Below, piece after piece: positions 62,301 to 64,000 of a stretch of DNA of 64,000 nt (positions are counted from its first letter, which is position 1; every line of letters starts with the position of its first letter). The translations under genes and the position numbers were made by a program. The DNA comes from Cordilura impudica (Eukaryota > Arthropoda > Insecta > Diptera > Scathophagidae). Below the pieces are notes generated by a model. That model saw only the letters and a list, made by a program, of their open reading frames with translations. It ran no database searches and was not told the origin of the DNA. The DNA is taken from assembly GCA_963682025.1 (NCBI GenBank), contig OY821521.1, positions 191,952,575 to 192,016,574 on the forward strand, in the 5' to 3' direction.

Positions 62301-64000
62301 TAATTAATTTATTTTATTTCTTTTATTTTAAATATTTTATTTTTTATTAATTTTATTTATCTAATTTATTTAAATTATTTATTTTTAGTTTTTTCATTTC
62401 CTTTATTATAGTTATCTTAATTATTTTATTTATTTTAATGTTTTTTATTTTTTTCTATAATTCTAGCACGCTTTCGTAATTTAAATGATGATTGTCTGGA
62501 AGAAGAGGAGTTGCCAATAGCAACATTGGATGAAAGTTTGATGGAAATGTCTACAAATGTACAGGATACAGGCCAATCATCTAGGAAATCCATACGTAGA
62601 GCAGATACTTTGCAAATTAAAAACGTGGAGCCACCGAATAAAATTATACGTGGTGAAATTACCGAAACAAACAATACAGAGACAGTTGTTGATAACGAAA
62701 AATCAAAAGATCTTAAAGAATCTACTTTCAATCCCAATCACAACAAATCTCTGGAAATGGACCAACCTCCTCCTAGGAAATTACTTCGTAGAGAAGTAAT
62801 TGATATTGAAGCTCTTGATACTGACAAACCGGAAATGGTTAAAACTTTCGACGAATCGTCTATAGCAGAAAATATGGCTACTTTAAAACTAAATATTAGT
62901 GGTAAAAAGATTGCAAGGCCTGAAGCAGTTAAGAGTCCGAAAGTTATAAAAAAACCACTTGATAAATCCAATATAGTTTCTACTACAATAATGAAAACAA
63001 ATGCATCACCAGATAGAAGCAAAACCAGCAGAACTAATACTTCACCCAATAAATCTCCGGGTTTCTCAACAGTGCTATCATTTGCAGATTGGCTGAAAAC
63101 GAAAAATCAATCTAAATCTAAAGAACAGATTTCGCAGCAATGGCAAGCTGACATTGCCACAGATAAAGATTTAAAGGAGGAACATACACGTAAAGGTCGA
63201 GTAAGAGGAAATAAATCTTTTACAAATAAAAACATAGAAACGCCAAAAACAAATGAAGAACCCCGAGTAGTTGTATATACTACACAGAAAGAAACAGAAT
63301 TGCCTGCTGAAAATGAGGAAATAGAAATACATCATATATTTTCAAATGAAAGTACACGTGAAAGTGCAGATTTTTTAATTTCTACTGAAGATAATATAAA
63401 TAAAACGGCTAGCACCACGGAAAAGGAACAACGATTAACCGTTTCCCATGAAGATGACAACAGTTTATTGCAGCCAGCTGAAAATCAGTTAACAGAATCA
63501 AATAAAAATTCGAGACGTAGATCATTAGGAACTGTGAAACCTCGACGGACAGTTAAAAGGCTTAAAAAATCTGGTCGTAAAGTCATAAAATCACCTACTG
63601 AAACACAACAACTTACACAAGAAAATCCCGAACTGCCGATAATAACAGATAATGTGTCAGAAGGTAAAACAATCACAGACACATTGGCAACTGGGCTGGT
63701 GGTCACACAGACGGAAATATCACCCAAAATGGACAAAACATCAGATAGTGCACAAAAACCTAAATTGAAAAAGAGTGAAATTGAAGTGTTAATTGATTCG
63801 ATGTCGAAGGAAATGAAAGAAGGTGGTATACAAGATCTCTTAAATGTCGATGCGCATGTAAAACGACAACGTTTAGCAACAAAAAAGAAGACGACAACCA
63901 ATATAGAACAATTAAATGCTACGACTGCTAATGAAAGCTTGGAAACATCAGCGGAAGCAAGCCAAACAAGTGATACATCTTTATTAAAAGGAACAACACA
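39472..64000 (+). CDS. Giant low-complexity protein gene, 3' end outside window
   Basis: Gene not recognised. Ten exons join in frame by GT-AG introns: 39472-39520, 39613-39798, 40200-40277, 40349-40438, 40509-40979, 47732-47968, 48234-48584, 48673-55020, 55095-55289 and 62467 onward, which is still open at 64000. Together they encode at least 3,179 codons. The chain starts MEEIEYLEEYEDLVLP. It has an acidic Asp/Ser segment (exon 6), a compact non-repetitive stretch FDKWKYQSTKLFANHD (exon 7), then a 6.3-kb exon of Lys, Glu, Thr and Ser with tandem arrays. Two copies of KPEPRRTRNRENLK lie near residues 2259 and 2364. Exon 10 has basic RRTVKRLKKSGRKV and FADWLKTK. The composition suggests a nuclear, perhaps chromatin, protein (inference). 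Exon 4 could instead end at 40432 with a weaker donor. Confidence 0.85.
41271..41454. repeat. 92-bp tandem duplication in intron 5
   Basis: Two nearly identical units beginning TTTAGTC(A/G)TGGTCTACA at 41271 and 41363, sharing GAGTATTCCGATATTCACAT and AAGACACAAATTTTACAC. Non-coding. Confidence 0.9.
41709..44008 (+). mobile_element. piggyBac element, 2.3 kb, within intron 5
   Basis: TTAA duplication at 41705-41708 and 44009-44012. Terminal inverted repeats CACGTTGACTGCCAT are perfect over 15 bases. Four copies of a subterminal motif like CCGGCGGTACAC(A/G)TGGCAC lie near the ends (about 41861, 41902 inverted, 43937, and 43974-43997 inverted/overlapping), likely transposase-binding sites. Same strand as the host gene. 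Confidence 0.93.
41958..43640 (+). pseudogene. piggyBac transposase, disrupted
   Basis: The N-terminal acidic part and start of the core read from 41958 to about 42480. A frameshift with loss of roughly a dozen codons near 42455-42490 follows. The core then reads LPKIMPRNRFQLLLKFIHFS, has a stop at 42600, and continues 42606-43526. The three catalytic aspartates are visible in VVDESMIPWRGR, VTDNFYTS and MVIDYNSAKHG. After 43526 the Cys-rich C-terminal tail (CNGC..LCLDCF) is found in another frame at about 43580-43630. At least two shifts and one stop make it inactive. Confidence 0.9.
46970..47640. repeat. Foldback-like piece in intron 5
   Basis: TCTCAAGGCATAAC near 47050 is inverted as GTTATGCCTTGAGA near 47575. 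It is followed by CAGCGTATGTCTATTTTTGT, related to CCGCGTATGTCCATTTTTGT at 3339. This suggests a second member of the foldback family seen at 3.3-5.3 kb. Confidence 0.45.
50720..51600 (+). repeat. Coding array: 30-33 residue repeats, 9-10 copies
   Basis: Inside exon 8. Units of 90-100 nt share SDLTNQKKIQT, APTTPT-KKI and SKETTNKP. Starts are near 50724, 50820, 50909, 51001, 51091, 51180, 51279, 51374, 51474 and 51540 (partial). Unit length varies in multiples of three, so the frame is kept. Confidence 0.9.
52381..53390 (+). repeat. Coding array: 20-residue repeats, ~16 copies
   Basis: Inside exon 8. Period is exactly 60 nt without indels from about 52501 to 53220, with slightly shifted units on either side. 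The consensus unit is like ETEENKAETLKKGTDSEPNA. Highly charged, likely disordered or helical. Variation is mostly single substitutions. Confidence 0.95.
55290..55901. other. Start of intron 9, simple sequence
   Basis: A-run near 55447 and TTTATTTTATTT-type sequence from 55640. No feature recognised. Confidence 0.5.
55902..56684 (-). mobile_element. Non-autonomous Helitron copy c (with MITE inside)
   Basis: On the minus strand it starts TCTATAATATTAATATTTC after A (56685 side) and ends CTAG before T at 55902. The palindrome CTCGAAATTCGAG lies just inside the 3' end. About 409 bp once the inserted MITE at 56153-56526 is removed. Confidence 0.82.
56153..56526. mobile_element. MITE inserted in Helitron copy c
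   Basis: 374 bp. Ends CCCAATAAACA and TGCATACTGGG are imperfect inverted repeats. TA lies on both sides (56151-56152 and 56527-56528). The flanks join to the uninterrupted sequence seen in other Helitron copies. The interior has many CTCAACTT/AAGTTGAG inverted motifs and a 37-base T run. Confidence 0.78.
56735..56990 (+). repeat. Fly repeat with CCCAATAAAGTATATATATTTT block (family D)
   Basis: Contains AAAGTATATATATTTTCTGG, ATCCTGATAACA and GTCCGTCTGTTTGTCTGTTG followed by AATCACGCTCTTTCA. This order is common in dispersed non-coding repeats of flies. A related copy lies at 61465-61700. Confidence 0.55.
57100..57410 (-). repeat. Family C terminal segment
   Basis: Contains ACACATCTCCCCTGTGATCG and GACTCACA, the reverse complement of the end seen at 7371-7395, plus ATGTATAGCAAACTGC and its inverted partner TAGCTTGCTATACATAGATG. 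Confidence 0.55.
57460..57830. repeat. ~122-bp tandem repeat, 3 copies
   Basis: Units start near 57466, 57590 and 57711, each with CTCATCCGATCGATCTGAAA followed by ATAG..TTG, and by several AGTCACGCACAGTCACG subrepeats. Preceded by CTGTCTGTCTGTC at 57435. Confidence 0.85.
57851..58169. mobile_element. MITE with perfect 19-bp inverted ends
   Basis: CAGCCGAATTCATAACCAA at 57851-57869 and its reverse complement at 58151-58169; similarity extends to about 30 bases. Non-coding, 319 bp. TTT lies on both sides and may be the target duplication. Same family as 12719-13259. The plus-strand open frame 58054-58341 crosses its end and is not a gene. Confidence 0.85.
58349..58560 (-). mobile_element. Helitron copy d, 3' part only
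   Basis: Minus-strand CTAG end at 58349-58352 next to CCAGCCCTCGAA; the hairpin is half deleted. The interior matches the 3' half of copy a (ACACAGGG..TGTGTT and GCCACCTAAAGGTATTTAAA). The 5' part is missing. Confidence 0.6.
58578..58748. repeat. 86-bp tandem duplication
   Basis: Two units beginning TCTGTACGTTAACTT at 58578 and 58664, sharing TGTTGCATAATGTAAAGTTG and GCACGCATAACTT, with only a few differences. Confidence 0.92.
59215..60199 (-). mobile_element. 5'-truncated LINE with RNase H domain
   Basis: A 245-aa minus-strand frame (60196-59459) encodes an intact-looking ribonuclease H: YTDGSFN (D), FTAEIAAIKTA (E), ICTDSLSATQA (D), WIPSHIGIEGNERAD (D). It is followed by a Cys/His knuckle CFYCNVILDVPHLLTIC. 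RNase H after the reverse transcriptase is typical of I-group non-LTR elements. The upstream reverse transcriptase is absent, so the copy is 5'-truncated. The 3' UTR ends in a TAAATAAATAAATAAA tail near 59215-59235. Confidence 0.85.
60415..60745 (+). mobile_element. Non-autonomous Helitron copy e
   Basis: Starts A|TCTATAATATTAGGCG and ends CTAG|T. The best 3' hairpin of the family: GCACTCGAATTTCGAGTGC (9-bp stem), then TGGAATGTG, then CTAG. 331 bp, no coding. Confidence 0.85.
60770..61240 (-). pseudogene. LINE reverse transcriptase C-terminal remnant
   Basis: Minus-strand translation gives FEKSLHIRAFRLWNMLPVNL near 60870-60810, the conserved RA-x-RLWN-x-LP block of non-LTR reverse transcriptase C-termini. 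Upstream pieces (NILPRVCSF-like, and a long hydrophobic stretch) lie in the same region with stops. No catalytic part was found. Confidence 0.5.
61465..61700 (+). repeat. Family D repeat, copy 2
   Basis: Contains AACTATATATATTCTAGATC after GACCCCATAA, like the copy at 56735, with AAGGTCGAGTAGATCGTGCT. Non-coding. Confidence 0.5.
61763..61827. repeat. 17-bp perfect inverted repeat
   Basis: GCGATGCATACACATTT at 61763-61779 and its reverse complement at 61811-61827, with about 31 bases between. Could form a hairpin. Function unknown. Confidence 0.85.
61840..62466. other. End of intron 9, simple sequence
   Basis: TTATTTTATTTATT-type sequence up to the acceptor AATTCTAG at 62459-62466. No feature recognised. 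Confidence 0.5.

Noticed and set aside
39472..64000. Naming the giant gene Su(var)2-HP2 or another large chromatin gene
   Set aside because: Size and composition are similar, but I could not match any specific domain or motif, so no name is given.
1..64000. CRISPR arrays, operons, riboswitches or prokaryotic systems
   Set aside because: Spliced genes and fly transposons show this is a eukaryotic genome. No regularly spaced direct repeats with unique spacers are present.

Overview
The window is AT-rich eukaryotic DNA with spliced genes, very long low-complexity introns and dense transposon remnants. SAMM50, SH3BP5/parcas and DDX27 homologues, and fly-type repeats carrying GTCC/GTCTGTC microsatellites, point to a higher fly (Schizophora), probably a calyptrate such as a blow fly. 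The species is inference only.

Layout. 1-11.1 kb is repeats: a degenerate Tc1 copy, an interrupted copy of a 775-bp dispersed repeat (called repeat A here), a DD41D mariner-type element, GTCTGTC repeats, and a 1-kb T-rich tract with repeat A inserted in it. 11.16-19.37 kb (-) is the mitochondrial outer-membrane assembly gene SAMM50/Sam50 in seven exons, with two introns swollen by simple sequence. Head to head with it, 19.50-21.24 kb (+), is the SH3BP5/parcas homologue (a Rab11 GEF family); its first exon was not found. 22-29.7 kb has no recognised gene: a Tc1 element, non-autonomous Helitrons, and a three-level nested insertion.

29.75-31.10 kb (-) is a two-exon gene for a 425-aa lysine-rich protein with an N-terminal Cys/His finger. 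32.2-33.9 kb holds two copies of repeat A facing each other. 34.14-36.90 kb (-) is a complete four-exon DDX27/Drs1 DEAD-box helicase (800 aa, ribosome biogenesis).

39.47 kb to the window end (+) is one giant gene of at least ten coding exons, at least 3,179 codons and still open at base 64000. It encodes an acidic/basic low-complexity protein with two internal tandem-repeat arrays. Every intron that can be placed interrupts a codon after its first base. Its intron 5 carries a piggyBac element inside a TTAA-rich satellite that folds into a large palindrome. Its intron 9 carries Helitrons, MITEs and two LINE fragments.

The genes do not form a pathway. SAMM50, SH3BP5 and DDX27 are housekeeping genes placed by chance in a repeat-rich region. 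No tRNA, rRNA, CRISPR or prokaryotic feature was seen. The most notable items are the giant phase-1 gene, a Helitron family with clean termini, and several nested or palindromic repeat structures.
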